Assembly (NCBI RefSeq): GCF_003351785.1
Contig: NZ_CP031230.1
Coordinates: 2,952,501 to 3,016,500 of the forward strand
Reading direction: 5' to 3'
Origin: Sporosarcina sp. PTS2304
Lineage (GTDB): Bacteria > Bacillota > Bacilli > Bacillales_A > Planococcaceae
Length of the DNA: 64,000 bases
In this document: positions 11,401 to 19,174 of the stretch, piece after piece
How the letters are laid out: each line of letters opens with the position of its first letter
Position numbering within the stretch: position 1 is the first letter of the stretch
Notes under the pieces: model-generated
Databases searched by the model: none
The model's input: the letters and a program-made list of their open reading frames with translations, nothing else
What the model was told of the DNA's origin: nothing
Position numbers and translations under genes: made by a program

Positions 11401-14400
11401 TGGTACCCACAGTTATGGTCCATGGGTGGCATTTACTCCTACAGTAGATAAAGCAAATAATAGCTTCACTTATAATTTAGGTGAACTGAATAAAATAGGA
11501 TATGAAGTTCGTTACAAAACATTTTTCTTAGGTGCAAACAATGAGAACTTCAGAAACGAAGCATCCATAGACTATGCAGGTACAGAAGCGAACGCTAGTA
11601 AAAAGGACGATGTAACAAATCAAAACTTCGTATATAATGCGTCCAGTGGTACCATTTCTTCAACTAGAGGAACGTTGGAACTACACAAGACAGGATGGAA
11701 TCCATTAACTGGTGCTTCAGTCAACTTACCGGGGATTACATTTGGTCTTTACAATAAGAATGGAAATATTAAATTAGCAGAAGCTGTGACAGACAGCGAA
11801 GGTAGATTAACATTCGAGAATATTCGTTATGGCAAGTACACATTGAAAGAATCGGGCACTCCTAACGATTACGTGTCTTTACCAGTAGCTGGTCGTCCAA
11901 TCACAATGGGTGCAGATATAGACTTTAATGTCAATGGAAACAAGCTTTACAATGTGGTGAATGAAGAAAAAGTAGACATGACAAACGCTTGTACAGCATT
12001 TACATTAACGATTAATGATACAAACGGTGATCCGCGTAAGGATAAGGTTATACAACTAATTAACGCAAATGGTGAAGTGAAAGCAGAGGTTGATACACTG
12101 GCAACAGGCAAAATTACTGTGCAACAAGCACAAGTTCCTGCCGGTAAGTATCAAGTGAAGATAAAAGACGGCGAGATTTTAGAATCCAACTTAATGATCT
12201 CGTATGAAAAAGATGCAGATGATTTATGTGGAGCAAAGATTCAACCACCTATTACTTGTGATGTTTATACGATCGCAGTTACTAAAGACGGTTCTCCACG
12301 CGTAAATACTGATGTGCTATTAAAGCAAGGAAATACAGTAGTCGTTTCAAAGAAAACAAATGCAGATGGAGAATTCACAGTTCCTGCAACTACAGCACCA
12401 GGAACTTATAAATTATATGAAGGAAAGCAGTTTTTGGCGGAAGTTGAAATTGACTACAACGATGAAAATTGTAAAACAACAGTTGTCCAAGTGCCAAAAT
12501 GCGAAACGTTCACATTAACAGTTCGCGATGTAGATGGAGAATTAGATGGCAATGCTAGTATTGTCATTAAAGACAAAGACGGAACTGAAGTCAAAACAGG
12601 TACAACAGATGATGATGGTCAACTTGTAGTATCTGATCTCAATCCAGGGGAATATGACGTATTTAGATCTGGAGCGACGGAGCCGTTTGCTGATTTTACA
12701 GTTACTATAAATTGTGAAGCGGATGTTAAGCCAGTACCAGTATGTACAGACTTCACAATAATTGTAAGTGACGAAAGTGATAGTCTTCGTAAAAATGTTG
12801 AATTAACATTGAAGGATGGAATGAAAGGCACTTCAATTCATACCGGAAAAACAAATGAATTGGGTGAGTTCTCGGTTTCAGTAGCTGATCTAGTTCAAGC
12901 TAAAGGTGCAGGAGAATACTTCTTATTTGAAGGTGATTTATTCATCACTAAAGTAAACGTAAGCTTCAAAGACGACTGCCTAGCAGAAGTCTCCGCAGCA
13001 CCCGTATGTATCGACTTCACTTTAACAGTCCTGACCAGAGGCGGCGCAATACGTCCGAACTTGCCAAACGTTACAGTGAAAGACGCAGCAGGAACAGAAA
13101 TTGCGAGCGGTACGACAGATGCGAATGGACAGCTGAAGATCGACCAATCGAAAATCAAGCAAGGCGTATACAGAGCGTATTACAATAATTCGCTCATCAA
13201 TTCATTTGAAGTGAAAAATGAATGTGCAGCCTCTGTGAAGCCAAAACCACTTCCGCCACAACCGGAAGTTTGTGAAGAGTTTACGATTGCGGTATTCGAA
13301 GATACTGATCCAGTAGGTCCGAATATTGAAGTGGTATTAAAATCAGGTGAAACAACTGTCGCCTCAGGCAAAACGAATCTAGATGGAAACGTAATAATTC
13401 CAAAGAATACATTACCTGATGGCGAATATGACGTATATGTAAACGGCAAGAAAATAGAAGGTAAGAAAGTAAAAGTAACAGATACTTGTACCGATACAAT
13501 TACTCTACCAACAGCACTGACATGTGAAGACTTTATATTAACGATTACACAAAACGGTAAACCAGTAGCTACTGGAAAAGATGTTGTGTTAAAATCTGAT
13601 GATAAAGAAATTGCAAAAGGTAAGACAGACCAAACTGGTAAAGTAGTCTTCCCAAATAAGGTGGCACACGGTGAATATGATGTGTATGTAGACGGCGAGA
13701 AGATTGGTACTGTGTCGGTGGCGGATAACTGCGAGGGTGCGATTGAATTCATTCCAGTGTGTAAGGAATTCACTGTTACCGTTACTGAAGAAGGTAAACC
13801 AGTCGCTGACAAAGAAGTCGTATTGAAGAAAGGCGACACGGAAGTAGCGAAGAGCACAACAAATAAAGAAGGTAAAGTAGTATTCCCCGGGAAATTACCA
13901 GAGGGCGAATACGATGCATATGTGGATGGTAAGAAAGTAGATACAGTGAAAGTTACAGAAACTTGTGAAGACACGATCATTATCGAGTCCACTCCAGTAT
14001 GTAAAGACTTCACAGTATCCGTAACAGAAAACGGCAAGCCAGTAGCTGGCGGAAAAGACGTGGTTCTGAAGAAGGACGGCAAGGAAGCCGCTAGTGGTAA
14101 GACGGATAAAGACGGCAAGGTTGTATTGCCGAAAGTAGACCTTCCAAACGGAGAGTATGAAGTATTCGTAGACGGCAAGAAAGCAGGCGACGTAACTGTC
14201 ACAGAAACATGTGAAAGTACGGTTGACTTGGTTCAGGCCCCAGTATGTAAAGACTTTACAGTAACCGTAACAGAAAGCGGCAAGCCGGTAGCTGGCGGAA
14301 AAGACGTGGTTCTGAAGAAGGACGGCAAGGAAGTTGCTAGTGGTAAGACAGATAAAGACGGCAAGGTTGTATTGCCGAAAGTAGACCTTCCAAACGGAGA

Positions 14401-16774
14401 GTATGAAGTATTCGTAGACGGCAAGAAAGCAGGCACCGTAACTGTTACAGAAACATGTGAAAGTACGGTTGACGTAACGCCAGCGCCAGTATGTGAAGAG
14501 TTTACTATTACAGTTATGGAAAATGGTAAGCCGGTTCAAGCGGGCAAGCAAGTTATTTTGAAATTCGAAAACCGAGAAATTGTGACAGGTGTAACAAATG
14601 CAAAAGGTGAAGTAATCTTTACTAGAGAAGCGTTGCCAAAGGGTATATATGGAGCATATGTTGATGGAGATTTTGTAGAGACAGTAGTAGTTTCCGCTAG
14701 CTGTGAAACTACAATCACAACTACACCAGCTCCGGTATGTGAGAATGTAACGATTACCGTAATGGAAAGCGGAACTCCAGTTGTGGATAAAGAAGTTGTT
14801 TTACAAGCAAATGGTAAAGAAGTAGCAAAAGGTAAGACAGATGCAAGCGGTAAGGTAAACTTACCGAAGAAAGATTTGCCGAATGGAACGTACGAGGCGT
14901 TCGTAGATGGCAAGGAAGCAGGCACAGTCATCGTGACGGACTCTTGCGAAAGCACGATCGTATTGACACCAGCTCCAGTATGTAAAGAGTTTACTGTAAC
15001 GGTAACGGAAGACGGTAAACGAGTCGGAGCGGGCAAAACAGTAGCATTGAAATCCGGCAACACAGAAATTGTTTCAGGTTTGACGAATGACAACGGTCAG
15101 GCAGTTCTTAACAACGACCAGTTGCTTGACGGCACGTATGAAGTATTCGTCGATAACAAGTATGTTGGAAAAGTAACAGTTTCTGCTACATGTGAAGCAA
15201 TGATAGATGTAGTGGTTGCGCCAGTATGTGAAGATTTTACATTAACAGTGTATGAAAATGGCGTACCGGTAACTGTCGGTAAAGTTATAACGCTGAAGAC
15301 AGGCGAAACGGAAGTCGTTACAGGCACAACAGACTTTGCAGGAAAAATTGTATTTGATAAAGATCAATTGCCAAATGGTGAATACGATGCCTACTATGAA
15401 GGTAACAATGTAGGGAAAGTAGTAGTGACAGATTCTTGTGAGGAATCACTGACATTACCGATTACTCAGATTTGTCAAGAGTTTACGATAACAGTAAATA
15501 AGTATGGCCAGCCAGTACCAGCAGGTGAACTAGTAGAATTAAAGATTGGTGCGACTGAAATAGTCAAAGGGCTAACAAATAGCCAAGGGCAAGTGATTTT
15601 CCCAACTGAACAATTGCCACAAGGAACATACCAAGCATATGTTGGAAATATAGGCGTTGGAGTAGTCATCGTAGACGCTACATGTCAAGCTATTCTAAAT
15701 ACAGAATTGACTTCAGATGGCGATAACCCAACTGAACCAGGCACACCAGGCGATCCAAATGAGCCAGGCAACCCAGGCACGCCAGGCGATCCAAATGAGC
15801 CAGGCGATCCAGGCACACCAGGCGATCCAAATGAGCCAGGCAACCCAGGCACACCAGGCGATCCAAATGAGCCAGGCAACCCAGGCACACCAGGCGATCC
15901 AAATGAGCCAGGGAAACCAGGCACACCGGGCGATCCAAATGAGCCAGGGAAACCGGGTACACCGGGCGATCCAAATGAGCCAGGGAAACCGGGTACACCG
16001 GGCGATCCAAATGAGCCAGGGAAACCAGGCACACCGGGCGATCCAAATGAGCCAGGGAAACCGGGCACACCGGGCGATCCAAATGAGCCAGGGAAACCGG
16101 GTACACCGGGCGATCCAAATGAGCCAGGGAAACCAGGCACGCCAGGCGATCCAAATGAGCCAGGGAAACCAGGCACACCGGGCGATCCAAATGAGCCAGG
16201 GAAACCGGGCACACCGGGCGATCCGAATGAGCCAGGGAAACCGGGTACACCGGGCGATCCAAATGAGCCAGGGAAACCAGGCACACCGGGCGATCCGAAT
16301 GAGCCAGGGAAACCAGGTACACCGGGCGATCCGAATGAGCCAGGAAAACCAGGCACACCGGGCGATCCGAATGAGCCAGGCAATCTAGGCACACCGGGCG
16401 ATCCGAATGAGCCAGGGAAACCAGGCACACCGGGCGATCCGAATGAGCCAGGAAAACCAGGCACACCGGGCGATCCGAATGAGCCAGGCAATCCAGGCAC
16501 ACCGGGCGATCCAAATGAGCCAGGGAAACCAGGCACACCAAACGTTCCGAATAAACCAGGAGTTAGTGGTAATATTAACACTGGAACTAACACGGGCAAC
16601 ACTAACAGCAACAATAGTAACATGAATTCAAGCGGGAACAGTAATTCAAATGTAGCATCAACAGGAAACAACTTACCTCAAACAGGGGAAGCATACCCTA
16701 TCATTCCAATCGCAACAGGACTATTATTGATTGGAGCGGGAGCTTGGGTGTTGCGCAGAAAGAAACATGCATAA
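8483..16774 (+). CDS. Giant LPXTG cell-wall adhesin, 2763 residues
   Basis: Wall-anchored surface protein. In order: signal peptide (1-29, cut after GVASA); acidic Lys/Glu/Pro-rich linker (30-200); about 205-1060 a series of collagen-binding/DUF11-like beta-sandwich modules with recurring ITWTVSVN and YxNTA motifs; one SpaA/Cna-B-type domain (1061-1163) with the Lys (ELHKTG), Glu (TLKESG) and Asn (VVNEE) expected for an internal isopeptide bond; 15 tandem two-cysteine modules (1170-2406); a Pro/Gly stalk of 22 twelve-residue repeats (2420-2683); Asn/Ser linker; LPQTG at 2731-2735, membrane helix and RRKKHA tail. Starts with TTG behind GAGAGGG; no better start keeps the signal peptide. Substrate or host ligand unknown; adhesion or biofilm role inferred from architecture. 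Confidence 0.93.
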   Translation: MKKQLHIFMLTLLVLGQTILGPLGAGVASAESLPGASSNDAKQEVQEKSPDKAVSSMNSIEADGKKPENTEKPDKKEESTPSKKPVDEGTSAPPEGTDGKVEEKPAEDKPATTPDGEKDKPSTTDKKPSTGKDDADKPTAEKEGDKEVDKKEEGQSDEEVTDESKKPATGEDGTEEDATDDEVDGVDGEVLEEDGEEENDSMEVGSEIDLNSVTVLNFEQLVLSGSVNGTITDPAQAANFTPVLGDKVRVYYNFVTTPQEEAGVGSSFTFNLPQGLVNFNQGGLNGTLADGDVTFSYETQGSTVTVTITDGYLPAAAPYTGRLDFLAELSGANTDNQLEQTLEIPLKGSASIEIPFVFKPSGGNKPMTKTGEAVVDGNDRFIDWTVWTNRNGMLLSNAKITDVTDGKHVLEGNITIKKYEVGLSGVAANSYATETVNSFADISLTGRDAYEITYRTKVTHVQTEEIESFTNTATLTNNETTVESTTGSASHKYGLKMEKTATAKDKYKGSWQIEYNYFGSKGTKTLTDTVTGPHKIIGSTVKAYNVTVDSLGNGTKGSLVSPQPTFNLDADGKGFTVELASPNGEAYFIEYDTEYDKEFVTAGGSVKNTVTDDTNPASDTILIEENIFSKTRSSIDYNNKIITWTISVNAEHAMNGFTIEDDFESYSTGGTRQKLVNPSNPFIITNSVIPTNKALKGTDGDAGFTLEFGNLTKGQNFTITYQTKFDILPNGTTYGEYKNTAIGSWTGAVDGKTYSIPKSAEYAPGNSSPTGKNGYKNGEFDHVDQVFNWNLAVNINKQEINGATLTDTIGDGHAIVDGSIKVYKLNLGNDDETGTVGAEVTSGFTFTEKTAKKFVITFNASTTDAYIVKYQTKDTDNVIGNGPNGDTYGNTASFATPNSGSFPFTATAEVKHANKLIVKTATQNPNDETITWLVKVNESHSTLGNITLYDKMSPNQLILTETFEKREIRMNKAGTHSYGPWVAFTPTVDKANNSFTYNLGELNKIGYEVRYKTFFLGANNENFRNEASIDYAGTEANASKKDDVTNQNFVYNASSGTISSTRGTLELHKTGWNPLTGASVNLPGITFGLYNKNGNIKLAEAVTDSEGRLTFENIRYGKYTLKESGTPNDYVSLPVAGRPITMGADIDFNVNGNKLYNVVNEEKVDMTNACTAFTLTINDTNGDPRKDKVIQLINANGEVKAEVDTLATGKITVQQAQVPAGKYQVKIKDGEILESNLMISYEKDADDLCGAKIQPPITCDVYTIAVTKDGSPRVNTDVLLKQGNTVVVSKKTNADGEFTVPATTAPGTYKLYEGKQFLAEVEIDYNDENCKTTVVQVPKCETFTLTVRDVDGELDGNASIVIKDKDGTEVKTGTTDDDGQLVVSDLNPGEYDVFRSGATEPFADFTVTINCEADVKPVPVCTDFTIIVSDESDSLRKNVELTLKDGMKGTSIHTGKTNELGEFSVSVADLVQAKGAGEYFLFEGDLFITKVNVSFKDDCLAEVSAAPVCIDFTLTVLTRGGAIRPNLPNVTVKDAAGTEIASGTTDANGQLKIDQSKIKQGVYRAYYNNSLINSFEVKNECAASVKPKPLPPQPEVCEEFTIAVFEDTDPVGPNIEVVLKSGETTVASGKTNLDGNVIIPKNTLPDGEYDVYVNGKKIEGKKVKVTDTCTDTITLPTALTCEDFILTITQNGKPVATGKDVVLKSDDKEIAKGKTDQTGKVVFPNKVAHGEYDVYVDGEKIGTVSVADNCEGAIEFIPVCKEFTVTVTEEGKPVADKEVVLKKGDTEVAKSTTNKEGKVVFPGKLPEGEYDAYVDGKKVDTVKVTETCEDTIIIESTPVCKDFTVSVTENGKPVAGGKDVVLKKDGKEAASGKTDKDGKVVLPKVDLPNGEYEVFVDGKKAGDVTVTETCESTVDLVQAPVCKDFTVTVTESGKPVAGGKDVVLKKDGKEVASGKTDKDGKVVLPKVDLPNGEYEVFVDGKKAGTVTVTETCESTVDVTPAPVCEEFTITVMENGKPVQAGKQVILKFENREIVTGVTNAKGEVIFTREALPKGIYGAYVDGDFVETVVVSASCETTITTTPAPVCENVTITVMESGTPVVDKEVVLQANGKEVAKGKTDASGKVNLPKKDLPNGTYEAFVDGKEAGTVIVTDSCESTIVLTPAPVCKEFTVTVTEDGKRVGAGKTVALKSGNTEIVSGLTNDNGQAVLNNDQLLDGTYEVFVDNKYVGKVTVSATCEAMIDVVVAPVCEDFTLTVYENGVPVTVGKVITLKTGETEVVTGTTDFAGKIVFDKDQLPNGEYDAYYEGNNVGKVVVTDSCEESLTLPITQICQEFTITVNKYGQPVPAGELVELKIGATEIVKGLTNSQGQVIFPTEQLPQGTYQAYVGNIGVGVVIVDATCQAILNTELTSDGDNPTEPGTPGDPNEPGNPGTPGDPNEPGDPGTPGDPNEPGNPGTPGDPNEPGNPGTPGDPNEPGKPGTPGDPNEPGKPGTPGDPNEPGKPGTPGDPNEPGKPGTPGDPNEPGKPGTPGDPNEPGKPGTPGDPNEPGKPGTPGDPNEPGKPGTPGDPNEPGKPGTPGDPNEPGKPGTPGDPNEPGKPGTPGDPNEPGKPGTPGDPNEPGKPGTPGDPNEPGNLGTPGDPNEPGKPGTPGDPNEPGKPGTPGDPNEPGNPGTPGDPNEPGKPGTPNVPNKPGVSGNINTGTNTGNTNSNNSNMNSSGNSNSNVASTGNNLPQTGEAYPIIPIATGLLLIGAGAWVLRRKKHA
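11990..15700 (+). repeat. 15 tandem two-cysteine Ig/transthyretin-like modules
   Basis: Within the adhesin, 15 consecutive modules of about 78-90 residues share the pattern [VTKI]C-x-x-[FVY]-x-[ILV] ... V-x-L-K-x-G ... G-x-T-[ND]-x-x-G ... L-P-x-G-x-Y-x-[AV]-[YF]-V-[DN]-G ... C-[EQ]. Each module holds exactly two cysteines, one at its first strand and one at its last. Modules 9 and 10 (about 14000-14480) are almost identical in DNA and are a recent duplication; the others have diverged. Confidence 0.88.
15740..16531 (+). repeat. 22 x 36-bp tandem repeat coding the Pro-rich stalk
   Basis: 792 bp made of 22 in-frame units coding GTPGDPNEPGKP or variants (GNP, GDP, GNL in the first four and some later units). 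Third-base differences alternate between neighbouring units (CCAGGC/CCGGGT/CCGGGC; CCAAAT/CCGAAT), a sign of repeated slippage or unequal crossing-over. A degenerate unit (GTPNVPNKPGVS) follows. Such stalks carry the adhesive part through the cell wall; unit number probably varies between strains. Confidence 0.95.
16673..16687 (+). other. LPQTG sortase recognition motif
   Basis: Codes LPQTG, followed by GE, an 18-20-residue hydrophobic segment and the positively charged RRKKHA end: a complete cell-wall sorting signal. Sortases cut between Thr and Gly. Confidence 0.95.
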
Positions 16775-16776
16775 AT

Positions 16777-16826
16777 AACGCATAGAAAAACCAGTCTCCA
16801 ACAGAGGCTGGTTTTTTCTATGCGTT
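16777..16826. terminator. Terminator after adhesin gene
   Basis: Long stem-loop: AACGCATAGAAAAACCAG... pairs with ...CTGGTTTTTTCTATGCGTT; the T-run is inside the 3' arm. Symmetric, could work in both directions. Confidence 0.88.
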
Positions 16827-16894
16827 TAAGTATTTTGTAAGAGTGATCGTCTACTATAGTATATAAAAGTCTTAAGTGAAGGGGTAATTTATTT

Positions 16895-17845
16895 ATGCCA
16901 GCACCTTTTTCCATAAAACGTAGCACTGTGAGAAATGAGTCTTTAGCTACCATGAAAAAACTATTAACTGCTTCCTTTCAATTGGTCATAGCGGAATGTG
17001 ACGGTGAAATTCTAGAGTTGAATAAAAAGTTTCAGCAAACATTTGATTATCAAGCAACAGAATTGATATTAACGGATTTTCACGTGATAGGACAAAAGCT
17101 ACCATCCATCTGTGCATGGAAGCAATTGCTTAAGCAAGCATGTAAAGAGGGACAATGGATTGGTCAACTAGGATTGTCACTGAAAAATGGTGAGTTTGTG
17201 GAGTTTCAAACGACTGTCATCCCGTTCGATATACCGGGACAAAGCAATAGACAAATTTTATTGATTGTACATGATGTGTCTAAAGTTAGTGAAGTAGAGA
17301 AGTGGCGAAATTTAGCTTGTCTTCACGATTTGTCTCTTTTGCCTAATAGAAGATCATTTCAGTTAGAGAGCGAGTCCATCTTGCAGAGAGCTGAACAACT
17401 TCATATGAAAGTCGCCGTACTGTATATAGATATTGATAGTTTTAAGTGTATTAACGATACGTTTGGACATAGGGCAGGTAACGAGGTGCTACAAGAGCTG
17501 GGGCGCCGTTTTAAAACAAGCTGTTCTACAAATCGTTATATATTTCATTTCAGTGGGGATGAGTTTGTGATCTTAACGCTTTTTGAGGATACGTATGAAG
17601 AGGAAGTAAAAACCATATTGTCGCTATGCAGAGCACCTTTTTCAATAAAAGATCAAATGCTAGTCATCGATGTAAGTGTAGGGGTTAGTGTGTATCCAGA
17701 GCAAGGTAACGATATAAATCAGTTGTTGCATTACGCAGATACGGAAATGTATGCAGCCAAACAATCAATGAGAGCGAATTTGGATTGTTATGAATCTGAA
17801 CGGAACCTATTGCAAATAGAAATAGAAGAAGCAAGTAAGTTTTAA
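16895..17845 (+). CDS. PAS-GGDEF diguanylate cyclase (SGDEF variant)
   Basis: 316-residue cytoplasmic protein, predicted to make cyclic di-GMP. An N-terminal PAS-like domain (about residues 25-130, NKKFQQTFDYQATEL ... LIVHDVSKV) is followed by a GGDEF domain (about 145-305): LACLHDLSLLPNRRSF, IDIDSFKCINDTFGHRAGNEVL for metal and guanine binding, and the active-site loop FSGDEFVIL, which has Ser in place of the first Gly. SGDEF variants can still be active. No I-site RxxD is evident just before the loop. No EAL domain. Start ATG behind GAAGGGG. Position after a giant adhesin makes control of surface attachment plausible, but nothing in the sequence ties them. Confidence 0.85.
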   Translation: MPAPFSIKRSTVRNESLATMKKLLTASFQLVIAECDGEILELNKKFQQTFDYQATELILTDFHVIGQKLPSICAWKQLLKQACKEGQWIGQLGLSLKNGEFVEFQTTVIPFDIPGQSNRQILLIVHDVSKVSEVEKWRNLACLHDLSLLPNRRSFQLESESILQRAEQLHMKVAVLYIDIDSFKCINDTFGHRAGNEVLQELGRRFKTSCSTNRYIFHFSGDEFVILTLFEDTYEEEVKTILSLCRAPFSIKDQMLVIDVSVGVSVYPEQGNDINQLLHYADTEMYAAKQSMRANLDCYESERNLLQIEIEEASKF

Positions 17846-17850
17846 AATGA

Positions 17851-17903
17851 TAAAGTCGAAAAGAGTAGAAAATCATTTTGATTTTCTACTCTTTTCGACT
17901 TTA
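17851..17903. terminator. Bidirectional terminator between convergent genes
   Basis: Nearly perfect 24-bp stem (TAAAGTCGAAAAGAGTAGAA with TTCTACTCTTTTCGACTTTA) around a short loop, T-rich on both strands. It serves the GGDEF gene and the convergent response regulator, whose stop codon lies inside the 3' arm. Confidence 0.9.
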
Positions 17904-19022
17904 CTCAACGCATAATACTTGGCTGTATAATTCAATAGTAGATTGGCTGGGTGAAATACCAAGTTCTATATCCAATTGGTCTTTAAACTGTTGATATGCT
18001 CTAATAGCTTCTGTGCGCCGATCTATTTTTATATAATGCCTTAATAGTTTTTGTAGAATTTGTTCGGAGTATGGATCGAGCTGTAGTAGTTGCTCCAAGC
18101 AAACCTGTGTATTTGTGTAATCGTGCAATTGTTCATAGTACAAAATCATTCGCTCCAAAAGTTCAATTACTTGTAAACGAATCTTCGTTGCGTACGTATG
18201 AGACCATTTGTATCCTTCTGATTCTAAATAGTCTCCTTGATAGAGCTCAATTATTTGTTGGAATTGCTCTATTGTGTCGTCTTGTACAGTAGGATATTCT
18301 TCATACAATTGCTTGATAGAAATCAAATCGAATCGAAAGTCAGTAAGTTCCAAACAATAACTGGAGTTTGCGAATGTAATAGCGTCATCATACCCCAGCG
18401 TTTCAAGAGTCTTCCGTAAGCGAGAAAGACTAGTGTGTAATTGTATTTTTGCTTTCGCGTACTCAGTATCAGGCCAAAGCGTTTCAATGAGTAGGTCTCG
18501 ATTGATATATGTTTGATGATGTGTGAGAAGGAGTGCAAATAATTCTTTTACTTTTGCTGTTGTCCACTTTACAGGTTCTTGTCCAAACATGACGTTGAAA
18601 TCACTGAAGCATTGAATACGTAACACATAATCTTTTTTCTTTTGCATTTGTGGAACTGATATCAGTTGTTGCTGAACCCGTTCTATTGTTTTCTCTAATC
18701 GATCATCTGTTAATGGTTTCACAAGATAATCAATAGAATTCAACTCGAAAGCTTGCACAGCATACTCGCGATAGGCGGTAATAAAAACAATATGCACATT
18801 AGAAGTGGCGTTCAAAATTAGTTCAGCTAAATCCAAACCGTTTATTCCTGGCATTTCGATATCTAGGAAAGCAACATTATATGATACATGTTGTAAGTCT
18901 TCTACTACGTGCATGGGATTGGAATATATTTTTACAACTGTAATATTTTCAAATGCCGATAGTTTACGCTCAAGTAATTGCGCTGCCAGTGGCTCATCAT
19001 CTACTAAAATCGCTCGAATCAA
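17901..19022 (-). CDS. SAPR-type response regulator (REC-wHTH-BTAD)
   Basis: 373-residue transcription regulator: receiver domain (ILVDDEPLAA, phospho-acceptor Asp in FLDIEMPGINGL, KPL lysine), an OmpR-like winged helix (VKELFALLLTHHQTYINRDLLIETLWPD ... LHTSLSRLRKTLE) and a C-terminal bacterial transcriptional activator domain of TPR-like helices (about 230-370). This is the COG3947-like layout. TTG at 19022 is chosen because AAGGAGGA lies seven bases before it; the longer frame from 19058 would place that site inside the coding region. No kinase is next to it; the kinase at 26345-29437, which lacks its own regulator, is of the kind usually found with this family. Confidence 0.85.
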   Translation of the reverse strand: MIRAILVDDEPLAAQLLERKLSAFENITVVKIYSNPMHVVEDLQHVSYNVAFLDIEMPGINGLDLAELILNATSNVHIVFITAYREYAVQAFELNSIDYLVKPLTDDRLEKTIERVQQQLISVPQMQKKKDYVLRIQCFSDFNVMFGQEPVKWTTAKVKELFALLLTHHQTYINRDLLIETLWPDTEYAKAKIQLHTSLSRLRKTLETLGYDDAITFANSSYCLELTDFRFDLISIKQLYEEYPTVQDDTIEQFQQIIELYQGDYLESEGYKWSHTYATKIRLQVIELLERMILYYEQLHDYTNTQVCLEQLLQLDPYSEQILQKLLRHYIKIDRRTEAIRAYQQFKDQLDIELGISPSQSTIELYSQVLCVE

Positions 19023-19174
19023 AAGGAATTCCTCCTTACACATTTGGCTAGTACCCACTATTATAGTAGATTCTCTAAGTTTTTGCTAAAAAATAGTCAG
19101 AACCCTATACTTTTCTAAACTCAGTACATCAAGTAGTTTTATGCTATATTAATAGTCAAAGGAAGGTGAGAGAA

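Noticed and set aside
13180..14202. 340-codon minus-strand frame opposite the cysteine modules
   Set aside because: Repetitive antisense of the module array, no start signal, no family likeness.
15740..16531. Regular 36-bp array considered as CRISPR
   Set aside because: Units are directly adjacent without spacers and code a continuous peptide; no cas genes.
15685..16671. Long frames opposite and beside the 36-bp repeat (328, 283 and 223 codons)
   Set aside because: Stop-free only because the unit is a multiple of three and repeated 22 times; collagen-like appearance is the mirror of the Gly/Pro repeat.
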